Below are positions 24,160 through 33,700 of a DNA stretch of 64,000 nt, in pieces. Both the position numbers and the translations under genes were made by a program. Every line of letters begins with the position of its first letter. The stretch's first letter is position 1. The notes beneath the pieces are model-generated. The model saw only the letters and a program-made list of their open reading frames with translations. It ran no database searches and was not told the DNA's origin. Source of the DNA: Pseudomonas sp. HS6 (lineage in GTDB: Bacteria; Pseudomonadota; Gammaproteobacteria; Pseudomonadales; Pseudomonadaceae); NCBI RefSeq assembly GCF_023375815.1, contig NZ_CP067412.1, positions 6,386,001 through 6,450,000 on the forward strand, read 5' to 3'.

Positions 24160-26088
24160 ATGCCGGTGACTCAAAACCAGATCGACTCTGTAGATCCCGA
24201 ACTGGAAAAACCCAGGGTTCCGATCATTCTGAAGGATGAGAACGGCGATGAAAGCCCCGATGGGCTGCTGCCGCGCAGTGCTTTAAGCGATGATCTGCAG
24301 GTGATTGTCCCCGACTGGATACCGCCCCCCTTCGCTGATCCTATCCCTTACATCATTACCATCAGTTGGGTGCTGGAGGGCGGCCCGTTCACTCCGGTGT
24401 ACAAAGAGACATTCGATACGCCGGGTGAGAAGGTCTTGAAAGTCCCGCGGGACAAGCTGGCGCATGGCATTTACGCCTTGTCCTACGAGTTGAATTACGG
24501 TGGGAACAAGCAATATTCCTTTGATACTCGAGTGACGGTCGATCGGCTGCCCCCGGATGATGGGCAGAGCCCCAGAGCCCTGATATTGCTGAACGTTCCC
24601 GGTAACGTCATTACCGACGACTATCTCACGCGTTTTGGCGAGGTCAGGTTTCAAGTCCCGTTTTATGTGGATGCCAGGGCACGGGACCGTGCGATCTATT
24701 TCCTGACCGACAACGACAACCCGCCGGACTTAGAGCAGGAAATTCGCGAGCAAGCGTTCAGCCAGCAGGACATTGATCAGAGACTGCTGTTTATTACGAT
24801 CTATGAAGCAGACATTCGGGCCAGAGGGCACGGCCCACGTTATTTTTATTACAGGCTGCGTGACTGGGCCGGCAACATCGGGCCGCGCTCCACGCTGTTG
24901 CCGGTGCTTGTCGATCTGAGACCCGGGCCCGGCAACCTCAAGCCGCCTCGTGTGCCTTTGTCGATCCGGGGATTGATCGACCGCGAGCATGCCCGCGAAG
25001 GGGCCACGAACCAGAAGGCTGTTACGGTTGAAATCGACCCTTATGACAATCCGGATGCTTCCGACAAACTTCTGATCCGGTGGAACGGTCATGATCTTGC
25101 ACCGCTCGATGTCGATCCTGCGGCATTTCCACTCACCGCGACCGTGCCCTGGCCAACGCTGACGGCTGACGGGCTCGGGCCCATGGACGCGCATGTCGAC
25201 TACCGCGTCAGCCGGGGCGGGATACCGACGCCGCCGTCACCTGAAACAACCGTGCCCTACAACTTTACAGTCGCGGGTCAAGACCATCCCGACGCACCTG
25301 CACTGTTGAACACCAGGCTGGCTAAGGTCGAGATTTACGGCGCCGTTTCCAAAGAGCTGAACAAGCTGCTGCCCGATGACTACGAATTGCCCGCCGAAGG
25401 TCAACTGGCGCTTCATGACAATCCCGTACCGGGGGAAAAAGTCTTTCTGTATTGGGGAGCCATCGGCACACCCGTCGCGGAGTATGAAGTTCAGCCCGGG
25501 GACACGGCAGGGAAGATCATTTTCTTCAGCATCCCCTGGGCGTTTATCGACCTGGACAAGGAAAACCCCGTACTACCCGTGCGCTACGTCACCGATAACG
25601 GTGTGAATCAGCAGTTGGCCCCGACGACCCTGGTGAACGTGGCAATCATCATCATCAGGAATCTGCCCGAGCCGACCTTCCCCGATGGCGGGCGGGAAGG
25701 GGTACTCAATTGCTGCGCCAACCCGCGGTTGTGGGTGCATGTAAAGGTCCATGTCAAAGGGAATGCCGAATTCGACAAGGACGACATTGTCGAGCTGCGT
25801 TGGCAAGGGTGTCTGGGCCCTAATGGAACTTCCCCTATTCCGGGCGTCGTGGACTCTTTCGAAACGACGCTGAGTTTTGATCAGGCACGCAATGGATTTG
25901 ACGTGCTGGTGACCGACTATGAAAAGTTGATTGCGCCCATGGTCAATAACGGATCGGCGCTTTGTCGTTACTTTTTGAGAAAGAGTAATGGCGGGCGGGG
26001 AGAGTCGAGGCCGGATTTCGTGGTCATCAATAGAACCATGCCCAGCGGGGAAGTCTGTGGGCCGGATAAGGATCTTTGTGATCAGTGA
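24160..26088 (+). CDS. Ig-like modular protein B
   Basis: A 642-aa soluble protein starting MPVTQNQIDSVDPELEKPRV, with AGAGGG upstream. It has no signal peptide. It consists of about five beta-rich modules; recognisable lines are ITISWVLEGGPFTPVYKETF, LLIRWNGHDLAPLD, VFLYWGAIGTPVAEYEV and VELRWQGCLGPNGTSP. Each is followed by a Y-x-V/L-x-x-G strand (LSYELNYGGN, VDYRVSRGG), so it shares the module type of proteins A, C and D. It lacks the BIG2/lectin end and finishes with a cysteine-containing EVCGPDKDLCDQ. Length equals that of protein C exactly. It may be co-transcribed with C, which starts 166 bp later. Function unknown. Confidence 0.7.
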   Translation: MPVTQNQIDSVDPELEKPRVPIILKDENGDESPDGLLPRSALSDDLQVIVPDWIPPPFADPIPYIITISWVLEGGPFTPVYKETFDTPGEKVLKVPRDKLAHGIYALSYELNYGGNKQYSFDTRVTVDRLPPDDGQSPRALILLNVPGNVITDDYLTRFGEVRFQVPFYVDARARDRAIYFLTDNDNPPDLEQEIREQAFSQQDIDQRLLFITIYEADIRARGHGPRYFYYRLRDWAGNIGPRSTLLPVLVDLRPGPGNLKPPRVPLSIRGLIDREHAREGATNQKAVTVEIDPYDNPDASDKLLIRWNGHDLAPLDVDPAAFPLTATVPWPTLTADGLGPMDAHVDYRVSRGGIPTPPSPETTVPYNFTVAGQDHPDAPALLNTRLAKVEIYGAVSKELNKLLPDDYELPAEGQLALHDNPVPGEKVFLYWGAIGTPVAEYEVQPGDTAGKIIFFSIPWAFIDLDKENPVLPVRYVTDNGVNQQLAPTTLVNVAIIIIRNLPEPTFPDGGREGVLNCCANPRLWVHVKVHVKGNAEFDKDDIVELRWQGCLGPNGTSPIPGVVDSFETTLSFDQARNGFDVLVTDYEKLIAPMVNNGSALCRYFLRKSNGGRGESRPDFVVINRTMPSGEVCGPDKDLCDQ

Positions 26089-26254
26089 TTTCGCCGAAGG
26101 ACAGGTGTTTCAGGAAGTTGGTGCGTGTAATAACTGCTGATGCGCACAGTCGTGCCAATGCAGTGTTTTTTGATTTGCGGTTGGTTCCAGGTGTTCTGAC
26201 ACGGGGCTGTAATTCCCTTTGTCATTTAATCAAGTCATTGAAAGGATGAACAAG

Positions 26255-28183
26255 ATGAGCAATGTCATTAAGTTGACCCCGGTACAAAGTCGTGAGCGTT
26301 ATTTGAGTATTCTCCGAAATGCACCGAAAGCGGACTTTGAGCCGCCTGTGCTGGATGATGACAATCCGCTGCTGCCTGATGAAAGTGACGATGATCCGAA
26401 TCAATTGCCCAAACAGTATCAAGGGTTTGCATTGAAAGTGAATGTCCTCAGGTTCGACGGGGCTGACGATGATCCTTCTGTTGACGGGTTTATAAATCTG
26501 ACTTGGGATGGCACTCAGCGAGGTCCCCGGTTTACATATAAAACCCCTCTCGATCCTGCACTTCTTGAAATTCCCATGGAGTTGCCGGCAGGTTTTACGA
26601 ATGTTTCCGGGCCTCACACGTTGAGCTATGTGCTCAATCATGGAGGGAACTCGAAACCTATTCCGGATCTGCCCATCTATATCGACACTACGCCACCTGA
26701 TGTCAGCGGTCTTGTTATTCTTCCTCCGGAGGTGGAGGCCAACGGGATTACCAAGCCTTATCTGGATGCCAACGGTTTTGTCCTGATTACCATGCCAACG
26801 GTCGCCGACAGAAAAATAGGGGACAAGTATGAATGTTTTTTTGGCTCGACATTTCCGACACCGGTACATGTAGGAGATTTTCCTGTTGTCGATCCTCTTG
26901 CTCCCGTTACCTTTAGACTGACGACCGCAATGGTCGGAACTGAAGAAGGTGTGAGAGCGATTTTTTACTATCGAACAGATCGAAAAGGAAATAGGAGCCA
27001 AAATTCGCCTTTCAAAGAAGTGAGCGTAACATTAACGGACCCTCCAGCGAATTTGGAGGATCCAAGTATTCCGCTGTTTGATAACGACACGGCACCGAAG
27101 AAGATTGACCTCGCCGACGCTCGGATGCGCCCAGGAGTAGGGATCGAAGCTGAGTACGACAATTTTGTGGACGGTGATGAACTTGAGGTCACCGTCGATG
27201 GCGTTGTAGTGCCAGCACAAAAAATCGCTGGCTTCCCTACTTATGTAGAGGTTCCTTATTCGTACTGGCATAACGGTGATCTCGGAGAAAAAACCATCGA
27301 GGTCAGCTATCGGATAAAACGTGGAACGATTCGGCATCCTGCCAGTACTCCCCCCAAAAACGACGCTGTACTAGTCGATCTGCGTCGGCCAGGGGACGGC
27401 GAAGGTCCAGATGATCCAAATCCCGATTTTCTTCCAGTCGATGTTCAAGGTGCGGGCGGCAATGCGGTAAACGTTTTGACGGAGCAGGACAAGGATCAGG
27501 ATGTTGACGTAACAGCGGCCGCTTACCCGGGTATCAAGGATAAGGATATTGCCACTCTGATCTGGAACGGGGTTGAAGTAACAGACGCTGAAGGCGGTGT
27601 TCTTCAGTTGGATGGTACGGAGACTGGCCTGGATTGGACAATTGATTGGTCAGTTGTAGATGCTGGTGGGAACGGCACTGAAGTTCCAGTGACTTATAAG
27701 GTCACCAATCCTGATGTGAACGATAACGAAGAGCGCTCAATGCCACGGGATGTAGATGTGTTCATCAGACCGGGGAGTGTGCCTCAGGCAACCTTCCAAC
27801 ATCTCGATCCGGATTTTGGTTATTTGAATTGCCGTTCATTGCAAAGCCATCCAGTGCTTATAAAATGCATCGAGGTTTTTATTCCGGGCGGAGAGCCGCA
27901 ACTGGAAGGTCAGAATTTGACTTTTACTTATCAGGGCTACAGTGATTCCGCTGGTAATACTGTGATACCGAATAATAAGGATGAAGTTACATATCAGCCG
28001 GGTTCTTCGGATGTGCAAAATGGTTTTACCATACGCTTTCCGTATCAGCAGTTTCTTAATACAGGAAATGCATGGGGGGCGGTGAGTTATAACGCCGTGA
28101 TTGATGGGCGGCCTACACCGTCAGTGCGACACTTGGTCAGGGTGCTCATGAGGAATGGTGATACGACACCTTGTAGTATTTGA
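26255..28183 (+). CDS. Ig-like modular protein C
   Basis: A 642-aa paralogue of protein B with the same length and layout. The start MSNVIKLTPVQSRERYL at 26255 is chosen for AAAGGA upstream and for the length match; upstream codons at 26219 and 26246 are possible. Modules include INLTWDGTQRGPRF with LSYVLNHGGN, DELEVTVDGVVVPAQ, and ATLIWNGVEVTDAEGG. The end contains LTFTYQGYSDSAGN and finishes TTPCSI. There is no signal peptide. It is visibly more AT-rich than protein B, so the two copies are old or came from different sources. A good terminator follows. No copy of the palindromic box is found upstream, so it may depend on protein B's promoter. Confidence 0.68.
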   Translation: MSNVIKLTPVQSRERYLSILRNAPKADFEPPVLDDDNPLLPDESDDDPNQLPKQYQGFALKVNVLRFDGADDDPSVDGFINLTWDGTQRGPRFTYKTPLDPALLEIPMELPAGFTNVSGPHTLSYVLNHGGNSKPIPDLPIYIDTTPPDVSGLVILPPEVEANGITKPYLDANGFVLITMPTVADRKIGDKYECFFGSTFPTPVHVGDFPVVDPLAPVTFRLTTAMVGTEEGVRAIFYYRTDRKGNRSQNSPFKEVSVTLTDPPANLEDPSIPLFDNDTAPKKIDLADARMRPGVGIEAEYDNFVDGDELEVTVDGVVVPAQKIAGFPTYVEVPYSYWHNGDLGEKTIEVSYRIKRGTIRHPASTPPKNDAVLVDLRRPGDGEGPDDPNPDFLPVDVQGAGGNAVNVLTEQDKDQDVDVTAAAYPGIKDKDIATLIWNGVEVTDAEGGVLQLDGTETGLDWTIDWSVVDAGGNGTEVPVTYKVTNPDVNDNEERSMPRDVDVFIRPGSVPQATFQHLDPDFGYLNCRSLQSHPVLIKCIEVFIPGGEPQLEGQNLTFTYQGYSDSAGNTVIPNNKDEVTYQPGSSDVQNGFTIRFPYQQFLNTGNAWGAVSYNAVIDGRPTPSVRHLVRVLMRNGDTTPCSI

Positions 28184-28191
28184 AAGAAAAA

Positions 28192-28220
28192 AACGGGAGG
28201 TTGTTGCCTCCCGTTTTTTT
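28192..28220 (+). terminator. Terminator after protein C
   Basis: The perfect 9-bp stem AACGGGAGG / CCTCCCGTT has a 6-nt loop and is followed by seven Ts. Confidence 0.92.
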
Positions 28221-28367
28221 ATAAAATCAGTGTCAGGGATTTTTCTTCCTTGTTTATCGGACTTGCCCTACATTTTTTTGTGAGGAATCCGATTAGTTTC
28301 CGCGCTCTATTTCTTTGCGCAAATGCATTTCGCACTCTTGCACAGGCATATCAGAGGTGGGTAAGTC

Positions 28368-30656
28368 ATGAGAATATTTGGCGGGCGGCTTGAACGTCTT
28401 TCTGTAAAAAACGTGTTGAGCGTTCTGATGGTCATGCCAGCCATTTCCAGCGGCGGCATATTGGCAGCCACCATTGTCGATAACGCGACGCTGGATATCG
28501 ATTCGACGACAACGCCGATCGATTATCTGGTGCGTAACAACGCAGTATTGAATGTCAATGGCGCCACCACCCAGTCAATTACCGTCCAATCCGGATCGAC
28601 GCTGACCATCAATGGCGCCACGGTCGTCAGCAATCCCGGCGTCGAAGGCATTATGGTCACCAGCAGCCGAGGCACCATCAACCAGGCCAACGTGACCAGC
28701 GACGACATCGGTCTGGCCGTCAACCGTTCTTCGATTGCCGCTGGCGGCTCCACTGTGGATGTTTCCAACAGTCAAATTCGCGGTGACGTCTTTGGCGCAC
28801 AGGTCACCGGGTTGAGCACTTTGTCGTTGGTCAATACGCAAGTGACTGGCGCGGGTACGAGCGGCATCGGCGTGAACATTCTGGGAGGGCAGGTGAATGC
28901 CTCCGCCGGGACACAGATCACCGGACAGACCACAGGCGTGCGCATGGTCAACGATACGGCCAATATCGGCGCTCGTGCGCTCACTCTGGATAACTCCACT
29001 GTTCAAGGCGTCAACGGTTCTGCGGTTCTGGTTGATCGCGGGACCAATGCCACCATCAACCTGTCGAACGGCGCCCGGCTGCTTGCCGGGAACAACAATC
29101 TGCTCGACGTCCAGGGCGCTTCCACCGCCGCCATGACCGTCGCCAACAGCGAGTTGCAGGGCAACATCAACATCGCCGGCAACAGCACCGGCAACCTGAC
29201 CTTCGATCAAGGCCGGATGACTGGCGATGTGCTGGTCGAAAACGGCTCCACGGCCAACGTCACCCTGCAGAACAGTTCGCAGTTCACCGGCCGTCTCGAC
29301 AAGGTCAACGGCGTGACCGTCAACAGTGGTTCGATCTGGACCCTGACGGGCAACGACACCGTAGGAACGCTCGCGATGAATGGTGGGACGGTTCGCTTTG
29401 GTGCGCAGGATGTGCCGAATACCTTCTACCAGTTGAACGTCGGTACGCTCGCCGGCTCGCCGGATGGTTCCAGTACGTTCGCCATGAAGGGCAACTTCGC
29501 TACGGGGCAGCATGACTTCCTCAATGTCACCGGAGTGGCGACCGGGAACTTCGGTTTGCTGGTGGCGGCGTCCGGCCTGGATGCGGTGAATCCACAGCAA
29601 CTGACCCTGGTGCACACGGCTGCTGGCGATGCGCAATTTGCGCTGACGGGCGGGCGAGTGGATCTGGGTACCTGGTCCTATGACCTGGCCCAGCGACCGG
29701 GAGGAACGGGCGGCACTGAGTGGTTCCTCGATCCGACCACCCAGGTAATCAGTCCCGGCGCCAGTGCGGTGCTGGCCCTGTTCAACTCTCCGATCACCCT
29801 GTTGTACGGCGAAGCCAGTTCATTGCGCAGCCGCATGGGCGAGTTGCGGTTCAACGGTGGCCAACCGGGCGCCTGGGCACGCACCTATGGCAACCAGTAC
29901 AACGTGTCCGAAAGTTCTGGTGTGGCGTACAAGCAGAACCAGCAAGGGCTTTCCCTCGGAGCCGATGCCCGGGTGAATGACAGCGATGTGCTGGTGGGCG
30001 TGATGGGGGGGTACAGTCAATCGGATCTGAGTCTTGAACATGGCACCTCGGGCACGGTCAAGAGTTACTACTTCGGGCCCTACGTGACGTGGATGGACCG
30101 CGACACCGGTTACTACGTTGACGGTGTGCTGAAATTCAACCGGTTCCAGAACGAGGCCAAGGTCAGTTTGAGCGACGGCACGCGTGCCAAGGGTGATTAC
30201 GATAACTGGGGTGTCAGTGCATCGGCGGAGGTCGGTCGTCACATCAAGTTGAGCAACGATTATTTCATCGAGCCTTTCGCCCAGTTTTCGGCCGCGCAGA
30301 TCCAGGGCAAACGCTTCAGCCTGGACAACGACATGCAGGCCGATGGTGATCGCACCCGCTCATTGCTGGGCAAGGCTGGCGCCACGTTCGGGCGCAATTT
30401 CGACATTGGCAACGGTGCTGTTGCACAACCTTATGTGCGCGCGGCCATTGCTCATGAGTTTGCGAACAACAATGAGGTGAAGGTCAACAACAACGTGTTC
30501 AACAACGACCTGTCGGGTTCACGGGCGGAGTTCGGTACGGGTGTGGCGGTGGCGTTGTCGGATAAATGGCAGGTGCATGTCGATCTGGATTACGCCAATG
30601 GCAAGCATATCGAACAGCCTTGGGGGGGGAATGTGGGGCTGCGGTATAGCTGGTAA
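28368..30656 (+). CDS. Pertactin-type autotransporter (type Va)
   Basis: A 762-aa classical autotransporter. The N-terminus has an extended basic signal sequence with a hydrophobic core (VLSVLMVMPAISSGGILAA). The passenger, up to about residue 480, is a beta-helix rich in Asn/Thr/Ser and Gly, with ladder-like lines such as GNINIAGNSTGNLTFDQG. A linker leads to the 12-strand outer-membrane barrel (about 500-762), starting near WARTYGNQYNVSESSG and ending in the typical aromatic LRYSW. The passenger shows no protease triad, so it is more likely an adhesin or structural passenger. AGAGGTGGG lies upstream of the ATG. It sits between the B-C pair and protein D and is the only locus protein with an obvious route to the surface. 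Confidence 0.9.
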   Translation: MRIFGGRLERLSVKNVLSVLMVMPAISSGGILAATIVDNATLDIDSTTTPIDYLVRNNAVLNVNGATTQSITVQSGSTLTINGATVVSNPGVEGIMVTSSRGTINQANVTSDDIGLAVNRSSIAAGGSTVDVSNSQIRGDVFGAQVTGLSTLSLVNTQVTGAGTSGIGVNILGGQVNASAGTQITGQTTGVRMVNDTANIGARALTLDNSTVQGVNGSAVLVDRGTNATINLSNGARLLAGNNNLLDVQGASTAAMTVANSELQGNINIAGNSTGNLTFDQGRMTGDVLVENGSTANVTLQNSSQFTGRLDKVNGVTVNSGSIWTLTGNDTVGTLAMNGGTVRFGAQDVPNTFYQLNVGTLAGSPDGSSTFAMKGNFATGQHDFLNVTGVATGNFGLLVAASGLDAVNPQQLTLVHTAAGDAQFALTGGRVDLGTWSYDLAQRPGGTGGTEWFLDPTTQVISPGASAVLALFNSPITLLYGEASSLRSRMGELRFNGGQPGAWARTYGNQYNVSESSGVAYKQNQQGLSLGADARVNDSDVLVGVMGGYSQSDLSLEHGTSGTVKSYYFGPYVTWMDRDTGYYVDGVLKFNRFQNEAKVSLSDGTRAKGDYDNWGVSASAEVGRHIKLSNDYFIEPFAQFSAAQIQGKRFSLDNDMQADGDRTRSLLGKAGATFGRNFDIGNGAVAQPYVRAAIAHEFANNNEVKVNNNVFNNDLSGSRAEFGTGVAVALSDKWQVHVDLDYANGKHIEQPWGGNVGLRYSW

Positions 30657-30671
30657 GTCGCTGAGTCTTTT

Positions 30672-30703
30672 AAAAGTGCCTCATGAACAATGAGGCGCTT
30701 TTT
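30672..30703. terminator. Bidirectional terminator
   Basis: A GCCTCAT / ATGAGGC stem, extended by A/T pairs on both sides, ends in a T run. It lies between the convergent autotransporter and protein D genes. Confidence 0.85.
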
Positions 30704-30725
30704 GCGTTCTGCAATCGTAGCCGTT

Positions 30726-33700
30726 TTATCTTATGCCCACCCCGTTTGCGGTACCGTAATGTTGAACATGAGCTTCCGTTCCGGTGACGAGGTTTTTCAT
30801 GTAATAACGGATTATGGGAAACGAGGCCGCCAGATCTGTTGACCAGTAATAATAATTCCCCATGGGCCAACGGCTTCCATAAAGGTTATGGATCTCCCTG
30901 AGTTCGCCCAGGGAGGGTAATCGAGCGCCGTTGTTGGCAGCATTGTTTCTCATGGTTGTCCAGGTTCCCTGTCCGACGCCGATACAATGGATGACGCCAG
31001 TCACGCTCACGGTGTAGCTCTTTGACTGGTTGGCTGCATCTGTGACGGTAATGGTTGCAGAACCGCGACCTCTGACCGTGACCAGTCCAGATGAGCGATC
31101 AACGAAAGCCACGCTCGTGTTGCTGGAGGTATAGATATAACCGGGCTGCCCCCCGGATGCTTGGTGATGCACTGAAGTTCCCGCACCGAAAGCCGGGAGG
31201 ATTTCGGGATTGCCTGGAATCAGGTAGATCTTGCCGCTCAATGTCACCGGGCTGGTGTTGAAGTTCAGTGGAGGAATCGGCGAGATGACCCTGAACGTGC
31301 GCGCCCCCGAGAATTGCCCGGTGCTCACGGCCTTCGCCGTGATCGAGTGAGGGCCCAGCCCGACGCCCAGTGTTGTGTTCCAGGTAGCGCCTATGGCACG
31401 CACCGAGTGTTTGGGCGTGTTGTTGTCGTAGATTTGTACCTCGTGGTCGGGGGTGACATTACCTCGCAGTGTGACGGAGGTGCTTTTGGTTTCCGCACCG
31501 TTCTGCAGCTCGCTGATGCCATCGTGCACAGACGTGATCGTCACTGGGGTGTGGGCGGCAACATTGAAGTTGAACGGCTGACTTTCTACCGGATTAACGG
31601 GATAGAGCGCCTTTGCCGACAGGCTGTGTGACGTCACTCCCAACCCTGTGACAGTCGAGCGCCATTGCCGATCGGCACCGACAGTGACAGGCGGGCCGAT
31701 AGCTGTGCCTTTGTTGTAAACCTGAATCTGTTCTTTGGGCGTCGCCTGTCCCAGCAGAGCAACCGTTGAATCATAGGTGGTTCCGTTCTGATTTACCGTC
31801 CCTCTGCTGTCGGTCACCGAGGTGATGCTCGGGGAAATGAAAGCGGCAACGGTGAACACCCTCGGTGGTGCAGATACAGGTTCGCTGCCGTACTCGGCTT
31901 TGGCCGTCAGACTGTAAGTTTTTAACGTCAGATTGCCGTAGGAATATTCCCAGTCGCCGCTTGGTTTGACATCTATCGTTTCTATCGGGGTGTTTCCATC
32001 TCTAAGCGTGATCTTTTCATTGGGACTGGCTTTGCCGTGCAGGGTGACGCTCTTGTAGTAGGTCGTCCCACCCGCTTCGATGTCGCCTTTGACATCGACC
32101 ACGCGAGAAATGGTCGGTGTAACAGCTTGCTCGACGCGGAAAGGATAGGGCGGGCTCAGCTCTGGCTGAATGTCATAAAGCGCCTTGGCATTGAGTACGT
32201 AACTTTTTACCGTCAATCCGGAAAGTGTATGTCGCCAGATTCCGTTTGTGTCGACAGGGAGGTCGATGACTGGAGTCCCGCTTTGTTGAAGCTGAATCCG
32301 CTCGTTGGGTGTAGCGCTGCCTTCGATCGCGACACTGTTGTCGTAGGTGATGGAGTTGTGTGCGACCAGGCCTCTGGAGTCAATAACTTTGTTGATCTCC
32401 GGGGTTTCAGCGAACTTGACCTCGAAGGTTCTGGGATTGCTGGTCACTGGATCGGCGTCGTACAACGCCTTGGCGGTAATGCTGTAGGTTTTCTCGATCA
32501 AACCGCTGATGGTACGGGTCCATTCGCCTTTTGCATCCACGGACGCGGTGCCCAGGGATGTCGAAACTGCATCAAAAAGCTCAACCGTTTCATCGCGAGT
32601 TGCAGTGCCTTCGACGGTGACTTCCTTGTAACGGGTCTTTCCGCCTTCGGGGACATCGCCTCGGGCATCTGTCACACCAGTGATGACAGGCGTCACCCAG
32701 TCGTAACGGGTTCTGACCGTCAAGCTATATAGTGGGAAGCCGATGGCCTCATCTTCCTTCGTACTGCCGTCGAAGGCGACTTTGCAAACCACTGTTGCCT
32801 GTGTGGAGTGTCCCAGTTTCATCAACTCGGATCTGGGCAGGACTTCATTCAGTCCGCTGGCGACTTGCCCAAGAGTGATCTCGTCGCCATCGAGCATTCG
32901 GATGACGTAGTCGCCGCCCGCCGCTGTCTTGCCTTCCAGCCTCAGCCAGAGGCGTTGCTGGAGTGCAATGAACGACCATTTGAGTACAAGAGCTCTCGCA
33001 TCCCCGCTGAACGTCATCAGATCGAGAACATCAGCCACTGCCAAGGGAACTTGAGGCCGGGGCCAGTCGTTTTCAGGGTCCGGGAAGTTGGAAACATATA
33101 AGTCCAGCGACTCTGAGGGAGTGGTGAAGCCATAGCGTGAAACGTCATAGCCGACGCTTACCCGTCGGGCGATGTTGGCGCCGATCACAGGGCTGCCTAC
33201 ACGAAACGTCACGGCTCCGCTTGCATGCCCCGGCAACTCGAGATCAAGTGACGTGCCGTCACCCGGAGTGCCGATCCATCTGAGTCTGATGGTATCCAGG
33301 TCCGGCTTCATGCTTTTATAACTGACGCGCACATCGACGCCGTTGAGGCCATCCCTGGGGTTCAATACATCGTCGGGGGCTTGAACCACTTTGGGTGAGG
33401 GCAGCTCGCCGACCAGTTCACCTATCAGAAGATCGAGCGTTGCAGAATGTTCGTAGCGCTGAGTGGAGGGGCGCCACAGCGTGTATCTCACCTTGACGTA
33501 CTGCCCGATACTGCTCGTGACGTACTCCGCAGGCACTCGGAAACGCAGCGGTTTACCGGCGCTCAGCGAAGTGATGGGCACCCAGTCGCTGATGCTGCCC
33601 AATGGATGGGTCGCCTGCCAGTACCAGGTCACGATGTCGTCTTTTTGCGTCGGCGGATTCTCGATCCGTATGTGGACGACGTCGAAGACTTTGGAAGGAT

